Source: Microbulbifer thermotolerans
GTDB lineage: Bacteria; Pseudomonadota; Gammaproteobacteria; Pseudomonadales; Cellvibrionaceae
Direction of reading: 5' to 3'
Assembly: GCF_900112305.1 (NCBI RefSeq)
Contig: NZ_FOKT01000005.1
Location: 186,001 to 250,000 of the forward strand
Length of the DNA: 64,000 bases
Shown here: one piece after another, positions 1-8,274 of the stretch
Layout of the letters: every line of letters starts with the position of its first letter
How positions within the stretch are numbered: the stretch's first letter is position 1
Translations under genes and position numbers: made by a program
Notes under the pieces: model-generated
What the model saw: only the letters and a program-made list of their open reading frames with translations
Databases searched by the model: none
What the model was told of the DNA's origin: nothing

Positions 1-1
1 C

Positions 2-463
2 CGGCCGCTGCTGGTGGAGCTGCAGGCACTGGTGGACGACAGCAGCCTGGGCAATCCGCGCCGCGTCGCCGTGGGCCTGGATCAGAACCGTCTGAATATG
101 CTGCTGGCCGTCCTGCACCGCCACGGCGGTATTCTTGTCGGTGACCAGGATGTATTTATCAACGTGGTTGGCGGGGTCAAGGTGATGGAGACCAGCGCCG
201 ATCTGACACTGCTGTTGGCTGTGGTATCCAGCTTTCGCAACCGGCCGCTGCCGCGCGACCTGATGGTCTTCGGCGAGGTGGGCCTGGCCGGAGAGATACG
301 CCCCGTGCCTTCTGGCCAGGAGCGGCTGCGCGAGGCGGCCAAGCACGGCTTTCGCAAGGCGATTGTGCCCGCCGCCAACCGGCTGAAAAATGATATCGAA
401 GGCATGGAGATGCATCCGGTGAAAACCCTGGCAGAGGCCTTGGCGGCGATCGATATGGGCTGA
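2..463 (+). CDS. radA: DNA repair protein RadA, C-terminal part (5' end outside window)
   Basis: The open frame runs in from the window edge and stops at TGA 461-463. The roughly 153 residues match the C-terminal Lon-protease-like domain of RadA/Sms, the helicase-like ATPase that promotes branch migration in recombinational repair. Recognisable blocks are ALVDDSSLGNPRRVAVGLD near the start, the VGGVKVMETSADL stretch, and FGEVGLAGEIRPVPSGQERL. The ATPase and zinc-finger domains lie upstream, outside the window. A GTG at 14 is internal, not a start. The next gene, btuF, begins 47 nt downstream on the same strand. Confidence 0.93.
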   Translation, partial: RPLLVELQALVDDSSLGNPRRVAVGLDQNRLNMLLAVLHRHGGILVGDQDVFINVVGGVKVMETSADLTLLLAVVSSFRNRPLPRDLMVFGEVGLAGEIRPVPSGQERLREAAKHGFRKAIVPAANRLKNDIEGMEMHPVKTLAEALAAIDMG

Positions 464-510
464 TCCCGCGGGCGCTTGCGAATTCAGGTGTGGCGGAGAA
501 CACCGAAAAA

Positions 511-1320
511 ATGAAGCAAATACTCCTGCTGACCTCTCTGCTGTTGTCTGCGAGCGCAACGGCCTATGAGCGTATCGCGTCACTCAATCTTTGCCTCGAC
601 CAGATGCTTCTCAGCTGGGTGCCTGCGGAAAAGATTGCCTCGGTCACCTGGCTTTCCGCCGACGACCACTACCGCTCGGCGCCACTACCGGAAAACATCC
701 ACTTAAACCGCGGGCGGGCGGAAGAGTTGGTGCCTCTGGCGCCGGACCTGATTCTGGTGGGCGAGTTTGGCGCCCAGCGGGCAGCGCGGCGTTTGCGGGA
801 TTTGGGGATGAAGGTGGTCTCCATTCCCGATGCCTACAGCCTCAAGCAGCTGCAGGAGCAGCTGGCGGCGCTGGAAAACGCCCTCGGGCCATTGCCGCCG
901 CTGCAAAAACAACAAAGGCAATTGCAGGAACTACTTGCCAGACCCGTACCGGAATCAGAGGCCAGTGCGCTGATTCTCTCTGCCAATAACATCACTTACG
1001 GTCGGGGTATGCTGGAACATCAGTTGCTGGCGCGGGCGGGCTTTGCCAATCTCGCCGCCGAGCGGGGTGTGGAACAACTGGGGCGTGTCAGCCTGGAGGA
1101 GGTGATCGCGCTTCAACCGGATTTGCTGGTGCTCTACGGCGGCGAGAGCGATTTTGCCCTGGCGCACTTGGCCTTTCGCCACCCGGTATTGAAATCCTAT
1201 ATCGATGGCCATCGCCTCTACACTTTGCCGGCGGAGCTGGGATTTTGCCCGGCGCTGGTGGCTGCAGATGTGTTGAAACAACTTACCGAAAAGAGAAAAA
1301 AACTTGTCGCGCAGCAATAG
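511..1320 (+). CDS. btuF: Cobalamin ABC transporter substrate-binding protein, BtuF-like
   Basis: Periplasmic binding protein of about 269 aa that would deliver vitamin B12 to the BtuCD importer. The ATG at 511 gives a clean signal peptide (MKQILLLTSLLLSASATA, cleavage before YERIASLN), and a GGAG lies 12 nt upstream; a GTG at 490 would add seven unneeded residues. The mature chain has the class III helical-backbone pattern: RIASLNLCLDQMLL, a central 'PDLILVGEF' strand and a late 'LQPDLLVLYGG' strand. Its end overlaps the permease start by 17 nt, so the three transport genes are translationally linked. A haem or siderophore binding protein of the same fold is possible, but the neighbouring btuB, riboswitch and cobO favour cobalamin. 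Confidence 0.85.
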   Translation: MKQILLLTSLLLSASATAYERIASLNLCLDQMLLSWVPAEKIASVTWLSADDHYRSAPLPENIHLNRGRAEELVPLAPDLILVGEFGAQRAARRLRDLGMKVVSIPDAYSLKQLQEQLAALENALGPLPPLQKQQRQLQELLARPVPESEASALILSANNITYGRGMLEHQLLARAGFANLAAERGVEQLGRVSLEEVIALQPDLLVLYGGESDFALAHLAFRHPVLKSYIDGHRLYTLPAELGFCPALVAADVLKQLTEKRKKLVAQQ

Positions 1321-2299
1321 ATGGTTCTTTTTCCTCATCGTTTTCGCTTTATTGCTGGCACTGATCGCGGCGCTTGCCAGCGGTCCCGTGTCCATTAATT
1401 TGAGTTCGGCCCTGGCGGAAGGTTGGCACAGTGAAAACAGTGATGCGGTGATTCTGTGGCAGCTGCGCCTGCCGCGGGCGCTGCTGGCGATAATGGTCGG
1501 CGCGGCCCTGGGGATGGGCGGCGCGGCCATGCAGGGGATGCTGCGCAATCCGCTGGCGGAACCGGCACTGCTGGGGGTTTCCAGTGGCGCGGCGCTGGCG
1601 GCAATTCTGCTGCTTTACTACGGTGTGGCCTGGCAGTCCGGCTGGCTGCTGCCACTGCTCGCGATAGCAGGTGCCTTTTGCTCGGTGGCCTGCGTATGGA
1701 TGCTGGCCGGGCGCGGTGCCAGCGCCAGTCGCCTGGTGCTGGCGGGGGTGGCGATCAACGCCTTTCTGTCCGCGCTGATGGCACTGGCTCTGAACTATGC
1801 GCCGAGCATGTTCGCAATGCAGGAGATTGTCTTCTGGTTGCTGGGCTCGCTGGCCAATCGCGGCTGGGACCAGCTGCTGCTGGCACTGCCGTTTATTCTC
1901 GCCGGTGCCGCTTTACTGTTTGCTGCGCGCAACTATCTGCGCGCCCTCTCTCTGGGGGAAGCCACCGCCGCCTCGCTGGGATTTCGCGGCCGCCGCTACC
2001 CGCTGCTGGTTCTGGCCGGCATCGCCGCTGCTGTGGGGGCGGCGGTGGCGGTGGCGGGTACTATCGGTTTTGTCGGCCTGGTGGTACCGCATCTGATGCG
2101 GCCGCTGGTGAGGCAGGACCCGGGGCGCCTGTTGTGGGCCAGCGCGCTCGCCGGCGCGCTGCTTTTGTTAATTGCAGATATTTTGGTGATCAATATAGTC
2201 GGCGCTCAGGAGCTGCGCATCGGCGCGGTGACGGCTTTTCTCGGAGCGCCTTTCTTTTTCTGGCTGATCGTCAGTGCGCGCCGGGGGCAGTCGCTGTGA
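1304..2299 (+). CDS. btuC: Cobalamin ABC transporter permease, FecCD/BtuC family
   Basis: Inner-membrane permease of 331 aa, almost wholly hydrophobic with about ten predicted helices, the usual size for BtuC/FecCD. Family signatures are 'WQLRLPRALLAIMVGAALGMGGAAMQGMLRNPLAEP' near residues 50-85, 'EATAASLGF', and the C-terminal 'GFVGLVVPHLMR' coupling region. Translation appears to start at TTG 1304, inside the end of btuF; no ATG gives a better N-terminus. The stop overlaps the btuD start (GTGA at 2296-2299). With BtuF and BtuD it should form the B12 importer. Confidence 0.87.
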   Translation: MSRSNRWFFFLIVFALLLALIAALASGPVSINLSSALAEGWHSENSDAVILWQLRLPRALLAIMVGAALGMGGAAMQGMLRNPLAEPALLGVSSGAALAAILLLYYGVAWQSGWLLPLLAIAGAFCSVACVWMLAGRGASASRLVLAGVAINAFLSALMALALNYAPSMFAMQEIVFWLLGSLANRGWDQLLLALPFILAGAALLFAARNYLRALSLGEATAASLGFRGRRYPLLVLAGIAAAVGAAVAVAGTIGFVGLVVPHLMRPLVRQDPGRLLWASALAGALLLLIADILVINIVGAQELRIGAVTAFLGAPFFFWLIVSARRGQSL

Positions 2300-3078
2300 G
2301 GGAAAGCAAGAAGCTCGAAGTCTCTTGTCTGAAGCTCGGCTTGGCGCGTCAGCATCGCGAGGTGTTGCGCGGTATCAACGCCACCTTTAAACCGTACGAG
2401 CTGACCGCAGTGGTGGGACCCAACGGTGCCGGAAAAAGCAGTCTGCTCAACTGCTTGGCCGGCGTGCTGGCGCCGACTGCCGGGCAGATCGAGTTCGATG
2501 GAAGACCGGTGCAGTGTTTGTCGGCGACTCAGCGCGCGCGCTTCTGCGCCTATCTGCCCCAGGCGGAGACGCCGGCCTGGCGCCTGGAGGCCGCCGATCT
2601 GGTGGCGCTGGGGTTGTTGCCCTGGGGGCAGCCCGCGGACAGCGCGGCGCGAGTGACGCATGCCCTGAAACTGGTGGATGGATTGCAGTTTGCCCGCCGC
2701 CCTGTCACTCAGCTCTCTGGCGGCGAGCTGCGCCGGGTGCAGATCGCGCGCCTGCTGGTGGGCGAGGCGCCGTTACTGGTTGCCGACGAACCCACCGCGG
2801 CGCTGGATATTCGCCATCAGCTGCAGCTGATGCAGACTTTCCGCAAGCTGGCGGATGCGGGGCACACCGTGGTGCTGGCACTGCACGACCTGTCCCTGGC
2901 CGCGCGCTTCTGCGACCGTATTTTGTTGTTGCAAGACGGGCGGCTGCTCGCCCAGGGGGCGCCCGAGGATGTCTTCAGCCCGGCGTTGATCGGCGATGTT
3001 TACGGGGTACGCTGTGAACTCCGCCGCTGCGGCGGCGTGCTGGAATTTGTCGCTGTGGATCTGCTCGAACGTCCTTAG
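2296..3078 (+). CDS. btuD: Cobalamin ABC transporter ATP-binding protein, BtuD-like
   Basis: Cytoplasmic ATPase of 260 aa. Walker A is GPNGAGKSS near residue 41, the signature is LSGGE, and Walker B is LLVADEPTAALD followed by the H-loop in 'LALHDLSLA'. The same frame is open far upstream inside btuC, but homology begins only at GTG 2296, which overlaps the btuC stop as GTGA. The stop TAG at 3076-3078 lies inside the 4-bp duplicated target (TTAG) of the 213-bp inverted-repeat element that follows, so that element landed exactly at the end of this gene. Confidence 0.88.
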   Translation: MRESKKLEVSCLKLGLARQHREVLRGINATFKPYELTAVVGPNGAGKSSLLNCLAGVLAPTAGQIEFDGRPVQCLSATQRARFCAYLPQAETPAWRLEAADLVALGLLPWGQPADSAARVTHALKLVDGLQFARRPVTQLSGGELRRVQIARLLVGEAPLLVADEPTAALDIRHQLQLMQTFRKLADAGHTVVLALHDLSLAARFCDRILLLQDGRLLAQGAPEDVFSPALIGDVYGVRCELRRCGGVLEFVAVDLLERP

Positions 3079-3291
3079 GGAGCCTCTGATTAATTCGCGT
3101 GAACGCTTTGGTTAGTTCCGTGGCGCTCAGGCAATAGGATGGCCATTTCGAAAACGCACGAGTACTTCCCTGTAGCTCCGACGGATACATCCCTGTATCC
3201 GACGGTTTCGAAATGGCCATCCTATCACCTGAGCTTCTCATCTAGCTCTAAAGAATTTTTACTGTCAGGAAGCGAATTAATCAGAGGTGCC
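3079..3291 (+). repeat. 213-bp inverted-repeat element (MITE-like), copy A
   Basis: The terminal repeats pair GGAGCCTCTGATTAATTCGC at the left with the complement of GCGAATTAATCAGAGGTGCC at the right. TTAG occurs directly on both sides (3075-3078 and 3292-3295), which fits a 4-bp target duplication. Inside, the arms TAGGATGGCCATTTCGAAA and TTTCGAAATGGCCATCCTA form a 19-bp perfect inverted repeat around a core containing GTACTTCCCTGTAGCTCC. Copies of the same length occur at 57175 and 63279, with shorter or decayed relatives elsewhere. It encodes no transposase; short open frames across it are incidental. Confidence 0.85.
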
Positions 3292-3384
3292 TTAGGATCT
3301 CCAAAGGTGTTGGCGACACGCTGGCGAATGATACTGAGGCCCTGTAGCGCACCGGGTTGAGCGCCCGCGCCGGATGCGCAAGGT

Positions 3385-3412
3385 GTGTTCCCGTAACGCC
3401 TGCTGCTATACT
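3385..3412 (+). promoter_or_regulatory. Candidate promoter for the riboswitch-btuB transcript
   Basis: An extended -10 (TGC then TATACT at 3407-3412) is preceded by a weak -35 (GTGTTC, 3385-3390) at 16-bp spacing. The predicted start near 3419 falls just before the first conserved base of the cobalamin riboswitch, which supports the assignment. The stretch between the repeat element (ending 3295) and this promoter shows nothing else recognisable. Confidence 0.45.
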
Positions 3413-3420
3413 GCCGCCCG

Positions 3421-3590
3421 CCCTGGGTGCCCAGCAGCGCAATGCGCTTGGCTGGGGTAAACGGGAAGTCCGGTGGAGGTTTCAGGTATTTTCCTGAGGT
3501 CGATTCCGGCGCTGCCCCCGCAACGGTGATTCAGATTATCTGATCAGCCCGATACCGGCCCTCGGCATACACAGGATAAAGCGGAGGGCT
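3421..3590 (+). promoter_or_regulatory. Cobalamin (adenosylcobalamin) riboswitch
   Basis: Conserved B12-box elements appear in the right order: GGTGCC near 3426, AAACGGGAAGTCCGGTG around 3459-3475, and the core ATTCCGGCGCTGCCCCCGCA at 3503-3522 followed by ACGGTGAT. The GATACCGGCC at 3551-3560 closes the aptamer. A following hairpin (GCCCTC 3558-3563 with GAGGGC 3584-3589) overlaps the aptamer end and could be the expression-platform switch. It sits 90 nt upstream of btuB, so B12 should repress the receptor. btuFCD lies upstream of the switch and is not covered by it. Confidence 0.93.
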
Positions 3591-3680
3591 TTGTCTGATC
3601 CGTGTGCCTCTATCCCTCAGCGCACCGATTGCACTCACCCTCCCTCAATCCGTACACACATTCGAGATTGGGGAATCACC

Positions 3681-5501
3681 ATGGAAAAAACGCTTATCGC
3701 TGCGGCCCTTGTTGCCGCCGGCCAGCCGCTGCTGTCTGCAGCTGATACTCTGGAGCAGGTCACCGTTACGGCCAGTCGTACCGAAACTCCCAAACGGGAA
3801 GTGGGCGTCTCTGTTTCAGTCCTTACACAGGCGGATATTCAGCGCATGGGATACGATAGCTTGTTGGATGTGATCCGCACATTGCCGGGAATTTCCGTCA
3901 GCAACAGCGGCGGTGCCGGCAAGGTCAGCTCCGTATTTATTCGCGGTGAGAGCAACTACCGCACTCTGGTTTTACTGGATGGGGTCAATATCGCCGATCC
4001 TTCCGCGCCGCAGGTAGGCGCCCAGTTCCAGCACTTACAGGTGGCGGATATCGAGCGCATCGAAGTGCTGCGCGGTCCCCAAGGCATGATGTACGGCGCC
4101 GGTGCCGGTGGGGTAATCAATATCATCAGCCGCAAAACCAGTGAGCCGCTGCGCGCGCAATTGGACCTGGAAGCCGGTCGCTATGGCACGCAAAAAACCG
4201 CTGCCAGTCTGGGGGGAAGCAGCGACGGATGGAATTACGATCTAAGCATCAGTGACTTTTCCTCCGACGGCTTTAACGCGATGGAGGCCGATGACAGCGG
4301 TGAGCGGGACGGTTACGACAACGTCAGCGGCAGCGCTCGGCTGGGCTATCAGTTTAATGAGGCTTTCTCTCTCGAAGGGCAATTACAACGGACGGAAACC
4401 GAAACCGGGTACGATAACTGCGGTTTTCTGTTCTTTGTTAATGATTGTATGGATCGCTATAACCAGAGCAGCGCCAGGGTGAGCGGCAAATATCAACAGG
4501 CGACCTCCGGCCACGAGCTGTCTGTCGCCAGCACGGATATTGAGCGGGAAGCCTTTGCCTTCGGTGAACCCTCCTACGGCTTCGACGGCGCGATCAGCGA
4601 ATTGAACTATATCGGCAAGAGTGCGCTGGGCGGCGGACAGCTGTTGTGGGGAGGTGAATACGAACAACAGGAGTTCACCAGTAACTTCAGCGAGCAGGAT
4701 ATCGACAGCCTGGGGATCTTCGCTGAGTGGCGCAGTGATATCGCCGATAAGGTGTTCTACACCCTGGGTTACCGCCGCGACAGCCTGGAGACTGAGGATC
4801 ATAACAGTTGGCGTGCATCCGTGGCTTATCCGGTATTGCTGGGTGACAATCAGCAGCTGAAGTACCGGGCCAGTTATGGTACCGGCTACCGTGCGCCCAG
4901 TCCCTACGAGGTAGGGCTCAATCTCTCGGAAGGCGTGGAAGCCGTCGGACCTGAAACCAGCCGCGGTTATGAGCTGGGCTTGGAGTATCAGTTGGCCAGA
5001 CTGCTGCAGCTGGAAATTACCTATTTCGACCAGGAAATTACTGACGCAATTGTCTACGACTATACTCTGGGCTCCTGGGGCGCCTACCGCCAGGATGACG
5101 GCGACAGCTACTCCGAGGGGGTAGAGCTGTCCTTGAACGGCAGCCTGGGGGAGCGTTTCGGATGGTATTTTAACGGTACTTGGCTGGACGCCGTGGATAC
5201 TACAGGCGCGCAGCGCTCACTGGTTCCGCAGCGGGTCTGCAATCTGGGCTTTAGTTACAGTCTGCTCGCAGACAAGCTGACTTTGAATGGCAATTGGCGG
5301 CGGGCGGAGGACATTCTGGATTCCTCTGGTGAGGCGCTGGATGACTACAGCAAGCTGGATTTGAACCTCGCCTATCGCCTGACGGAAAAGCTGCGCCTGA
5401 CCTTGCGCGGTGAAAATATTCTGGATGAAGACTACCGCGAAGTGGGGGGGTACTATACCGCCGGCGCGGCTGTGTATGCCGGGGTACAGCTGACTCTGTA
5501 G
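3681..5501 (+). CDS. btuB: TonB-dependent vitamin B12 receptor BtuB
   Basis: Outer-membrane receptor of 606 aa, close to the 614 aa of E. coli BtuB. The ATG at 3681 follows GGGGAATCACC and gives a signal peptide ending near LLSAAD. The mature N-terminus has a TonB-box-like 'LEQVTVTAS'. The plug (about residues 30-150) carries 'VFIRGESNYRTLVLLDGVNIADPS' and 'IERIEVLRGPQGMMYG'. The rest is 22-strand barrel, with 'GENILDEDYREVGGYYT' near the C-terminus. The B12 riboswitch directly upstream and cobO downstream make cobalamin the expected ligand. An in-frame extension from 3591 would run through riboswitch sequence and is not used. Confidence 0.93.
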   Translation: MEKTLIAAALVAAGQPLLSAADTLEQVTVTASRTETPKREVGVSVSVLTQADIQRMGYDSLLDVIRTLPGISVSNSGGAGKVSSVFIRGESNYRTLVLLDGVNIADPSAPQVGAQFQHLQVADIERIEVLRGPQGMMYGAGAGGVINIISRKTSEPLRAQLDLEAGRYGTQKTAASLGGSSDGWNYDLSISDFSSDGFNAMEADDSGERDGYDNVSGSARLGYQFNEAFSLEGQLQRTETETGYDNCGFLFFVNDCMDRYNQSSARVSGKYQQATSGHELSVASTDIEREAFAFGEPSYGFDGAISELNYIGKSALGGGQLLWGGEYEQQEFTSNFSEQDIDSLGIFAEWRSDIADKVFYTLGYRRDSLETEDHNSWRASVAYPVLLGDNQQLKYRASYGTGYRAPSPYEVGLNLSEGVEAVGPETSRGYELGLEYQLARLLQLEITYFDQEITDAIVYDYTLGSWGAYRQDDGDSYSEGVELSLNGSLGERFGWYFNGTWLDAVDTTGAQRSLVPQRVCNLGFSYSLLADKLTLNGNWRRAEDILDSSGEALDDYSKLDLNLAYRLTEKLRLTLRGENILDEDYREVGGYYTAGAAVYAGVQLTL

Positions 5502-5514
5502 CCCGCGTTTTTAT

Positions 5515-5539
5515 ACGGAGCGGTTGGCCGCCGCTCCGT
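5515..5539 (+). terminator. Hairpin after btuB, weak terminator candidate
   Basis: ACGGAGCGG (5515-5523) pairs with CCGCTCCGT (5531-5539) around a 7-nt loop, 13 nt after the btuB stop. No U-run follows, so it may only slow polymerase or protect the btuB 3' end. The cobO start is 58 nt further on. Confidence 0.35.
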
Positions 5540-5596
5540 GTATGCACAGCGTTTTCAGCTCTACAATGTTGTTATCAATCCTAATCCCGTATCCCC

Positions 5597-6217
5597 ATGA
5601 GTGCCCCGGAAGAAAAAGCCAAACGCCACAAGAAGCGCATGCAGGCGCGCAAAAAAATCGTTGACGAAGGTGTGGCGAAAGCACTGGAGGAGCGGGGCGT
5701 AGTTGTACTCTATACCGGTGATGGCAAGGGCAAGACCACCGCGGCGGTGGGCACAGTGGCCCGCGCGCTGGGCTACGGCTATAAGGTGGTGGTGGCGCAG
5801 TTTATTAAGGGAGTCTGGGAATGTGGGGAGAAATATCTGTTAACCCAATTGCCAGAGCAGCGCTACCGGCTCGAATGGCACGAGATGGGCACGGATTTTA
5901 CCTGGGAAACACAGGACTACGAGGCGGACAAGGCAGCCGCCCGGGCCCTCTGGGAAAAGGCACTGGCGGCGCTCAGGGATGAGAGCGTCTATTTGGTGGT
6001 GCTCGATGAACTCACTTATGCCTTGAATTTTCACTGGCTGGAAAAGCGGGAAGTGCTCGAGGCGATCCAAGGGCGACCGCGGGGGCAAACTGTCATTATC
6101 ACCGGGCGTGGAGCAAAACAATATCTGAGGGATATTGCTGATACCATTAGCGAAATGCGCCCGGTCAAACACGCCTTCAACGATGGCATTGCCGCACGCA
6201 AGGGCATCGAATGGTAG
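5597..6217 (+). CDS. cobO: Cob(I)alamin adenosyltransferase, CobA/CobO/BtuR type
   Basis: Transfers the 5'-deoxyadenosyl group of ATP to cob(I)alamin, giving coenzyme B12. The 206 aa match the CobO family: a basic N-terminal helix (residues 1-25), the P-loop GDGKGKTT at 41-48 after 'VVVLYT', 'VVVAQFIKG', 'VVLDELTYALN', and the terminal 'MRPVKHAFNDGIAARKGIEW'. There is no convincing Shine-Dalgarno before ATG 5597. Its position after btuB indicates assimilation of imported corrinoid. Its stop is separated from the convergent AraC gene by 1 nt. Confidence 0.94.
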   Translation: MSAPEEKAKRHKKRMQARKKIVDEGVAKALEERGVVVLYTGDGKGKTTAAVGTVARALGYGYKVVVAQFIKGVWECGEKYLLTQLPEQRYRLEWHEMGTDFTWETQDYEADKAAARALWEKALAALRDESVYLVVLDELTYALNFHWLEKREVLEAIQGRPRGQTVIITGRGAKQYLRDIADTISEMRPVKHAFNDGIAARKGIEW

Positions 6218-6218
6218 A

Positions 6219-7277
6219 TCAGGTGTCCGCTTCTGTTTCCGCCTGCTGTGGTGCTGCTCCGGCTTCCTTTTTCAGTAGCTGCCGGCGCCGTTTTAGCGGC
6301 GTAATGCCATACCAGCGGCGGCAGGCCCGGTTAAAGGAACTTTGCTCTCGGTAGCCGAGTTGTGCCGCAATCTGGATCATGGGGATATTCGGCTCCGCTA
6401 GATAAGTTTCTGCATGTGCGCGGCGAATATCATCGAGCAGTTCTTCAAAGATGATATCGTGCTCCGCCAGCCGGCGTTGCAGTGTGCGCTTGTGCAGCCC
6501 GAGCTGGTTGGCCACTTCCTGCAGATTGCAGCGTTGTACAGGTAACAGGTGGTAAATCAATTGTTCCACCTGGTGCTTCAGGTCCATGGTCTCCTGCTGC
6601 GGTGTCGCTTCCGTTGCGTCGCCCGGACGTGGGGCGCCCGGACATCCGGGCTTTACTCCTGGCACGACCTTTTTATCGAGTTGTTCGGCACTGAGTATCA
6701 GTGCGTCCCGCAGGCGGGAAAAGATTACCGGCGCAGTGAAAAAATCGTGGTAGCTGTTGTGTAGGGGGACGTCGCAGCTTCGCCAGACGGCTACGGGCGC
6801 TGAACGGGCGTTACTGAGCATTGTCATGGCCCTTTGCGTCAAGCCCATAATCCATTCCGCGCTCTGTGGGGGCAGCGGGCAGCCGTTATTGGTGTCAAAT
6901 AACAAACATCCGTGCCCGGTTCTATCGTCGCGGTCGAATGAAATTTGGAATCCGCCGGTGTATTGATAGAGATTGTGGGAGATGGTCTCGAGGGCTTCGC
7001 CGACAGTGGATGCGTTCAGAGCCTCTGTCCCTAGAGATCCAAGGGCCCTGAGATCCTGCCGCCGCGCCAGGCGCAGGCCGAAATCCGCACAGCTTAACAG
7101 CCGGGCGGTGTTTTCGATCAGTCTGACGGTGGAGCGATAGGGTAGCACCCCCTCAAGCGCTTTTACTTTATCGGGTTCAATATCGAACCTGCGCAATAGT
7201 GTATCCGCGTCGCCATTGAGCTGATTAACCAGATCATAAAATCCCATCAATGAAGTGGTCTGGATCAGTTGTGTCAT
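6219..7277 (-). CDS. AraC-family transcriptional regulator
   Basis: The N-terminal 200 residues match the arabinose-binding-like domain of the OruR/ArgR subgroup of AraC regulators ('LPYRSTVRLIENTARLLSCADFGLRLA', 'LGSLGTEALNASTVGEAL'). The C-terminal part has the two helix-turn-helices: 'LQEVANQLGLHKRTLQRRLAE' and 'IPMIQIAAQLGYREQSSFNRACRRWYG'. Start choice is uncertain: ATG 7277 gives 352 aa with AGAGG almost touching the ATG, while a GTG at 7343 would add 22 residues. The ligand is unknown. It converges on cobO and nothing in sequence ties it to B12. Confidence 0.85.
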   Translation of the reverse strand: MTQLIQTTSLMGFYDLVNQLNGDADTLLRRFDIEPDKVKALEGVLPYRSTVRLIENTARLLSCADFGLRLARRQDLRALGSLGTEALNASTVGEALETISHNLYQYTGGFQISFDRDDRTGHGCLLFDTNNGCPLPPQSAEWIMGLTQRAMTMLSNARSAPVAVWRSCDVPLHNSYHDFFTAPVIFSRLRDALILSAEQLDKKVVPGVKPGCPGAPRPGDATEATPQQETMDLKHQVEQLIYHLLPVQRCNLQEVANQLGLHKRTLQRRLAEHDIIFEELLDDIRRAHAETYLAEPNIPMIQIAAQLGYREQSSFNRACRRWYGITPLKRRRQLLKKEAGAAPQQAETEADT

Positions 7278-7343
7278 ACCTCTTTGAATCCCTGCTGGCC
7301 CCAGTAGCACTGGGTAAATCGTGTGCTGTGATCTGAGCACCAC

Positions 7344-8274
7344 GGTTAGCGGCGGCTATATGTTTTTATGGTGATCGCTGTCCTTGTGCTTTCTAGTAGC
7401 GGGAAAACCGATTTCGTCGGCAAGACGACGGTGACATTGTCATCATGCGGGGAACGAACTTTGATGTGGAAGTAGGGCGACGGATGACCTAGCCGGATTC
7501 ACCGGTACGGCGAGGGGCAGGGCAGCTGCAATTAGCAGTCATGACCGACTTCCCATATTTTTTTTCGGCGTTCCGCAGATGTTTTCCCTGGGCATCCGGC
7601 CGCGGGGATTGCTGGTTGCAGTTACCTCTTAGCCGAATATTACCCGTTTATAGTGAATAGTTATTTGGCTTTTGGTGACTTTTAGTGCCATCTTCTCATG
7701 GAGAATTCGGACATATTTCCATTTTTGTTTTTATTATTGGTAAGTTGTTTGTCTATATAAGTTATCGACCAACGTATGTTTTAATTTATGGGTCTTTTAA
7801 AAAATAATTATTTCTCGATAGGGCTGTTTCTCTAAAATGCTCTCCGTGAACACATTGCGGTTGTCGGTCGCGATGTAAGAATTCCAGGGGGATCGCTTCG
7901 TCTACCCTTGAGGCCCGTAAATTCCACGGCGGGGTAGGGACATCATCGTCGCGAATGGTGCAGGAATGTTCTACCTCTTACCCAAAAGCTTCTCTACTCT
8001 CATTTATAAATTGATGCGAGGGCAGGGAGATACAATAATCATGAAACATGTGGATCTGGACGAATTTTCAGCAACTGAACATCATTGTGGCTGTTAGCCT
8101 CTTAGCGCCTCCAGGTCGCAGAAAGGTAGAAGGTGATACGGCCGCGTAAAATGCGATTGGCGTGGAGCTGGTCGGTGGGGGCTGCTCGCCTGCTATTCGG
8201 CCATGGGCTGCCGAGGATATGCCATAATCCGCCTGTAAAATGGATAATCGATAGCAGAACCTAGCGGTGAATTA
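7344..8274. other. 930-bp spacer without a recognisable gene; AT-rich centre
   Basis: No open frame of credible length occurs on either strand. The part from about 7660 to 7830 is clearly AT-rich (runs such as TTTTTGTTTTTATTATTGG and AAAAAATAATTATTT) compared with the GC-rich flanks. It might hold upstream promoters for the AraC gene and the amidotransferase, or be decayed DNA. I see no repeat copy, tRNA or terminator in it. Confidence 0.4.

Noticed and set aside
1456..2295. Long open frame upstream of btuD
   Set aside because: It runs through btuC in another frame and has low-complexity Gly/Ala/Arg composition; ABC homology begins only at 2296.
3139..3360. 73-codon frame over repeat copy A, and similar short frames over copies B and C
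   Set aside because: These frames follow the repeat sequence (shared HEYFPVAPTD / YPTVSKWPSYHLS-like strings), lack ribosome sites and end at random; they are repeat artefacts.
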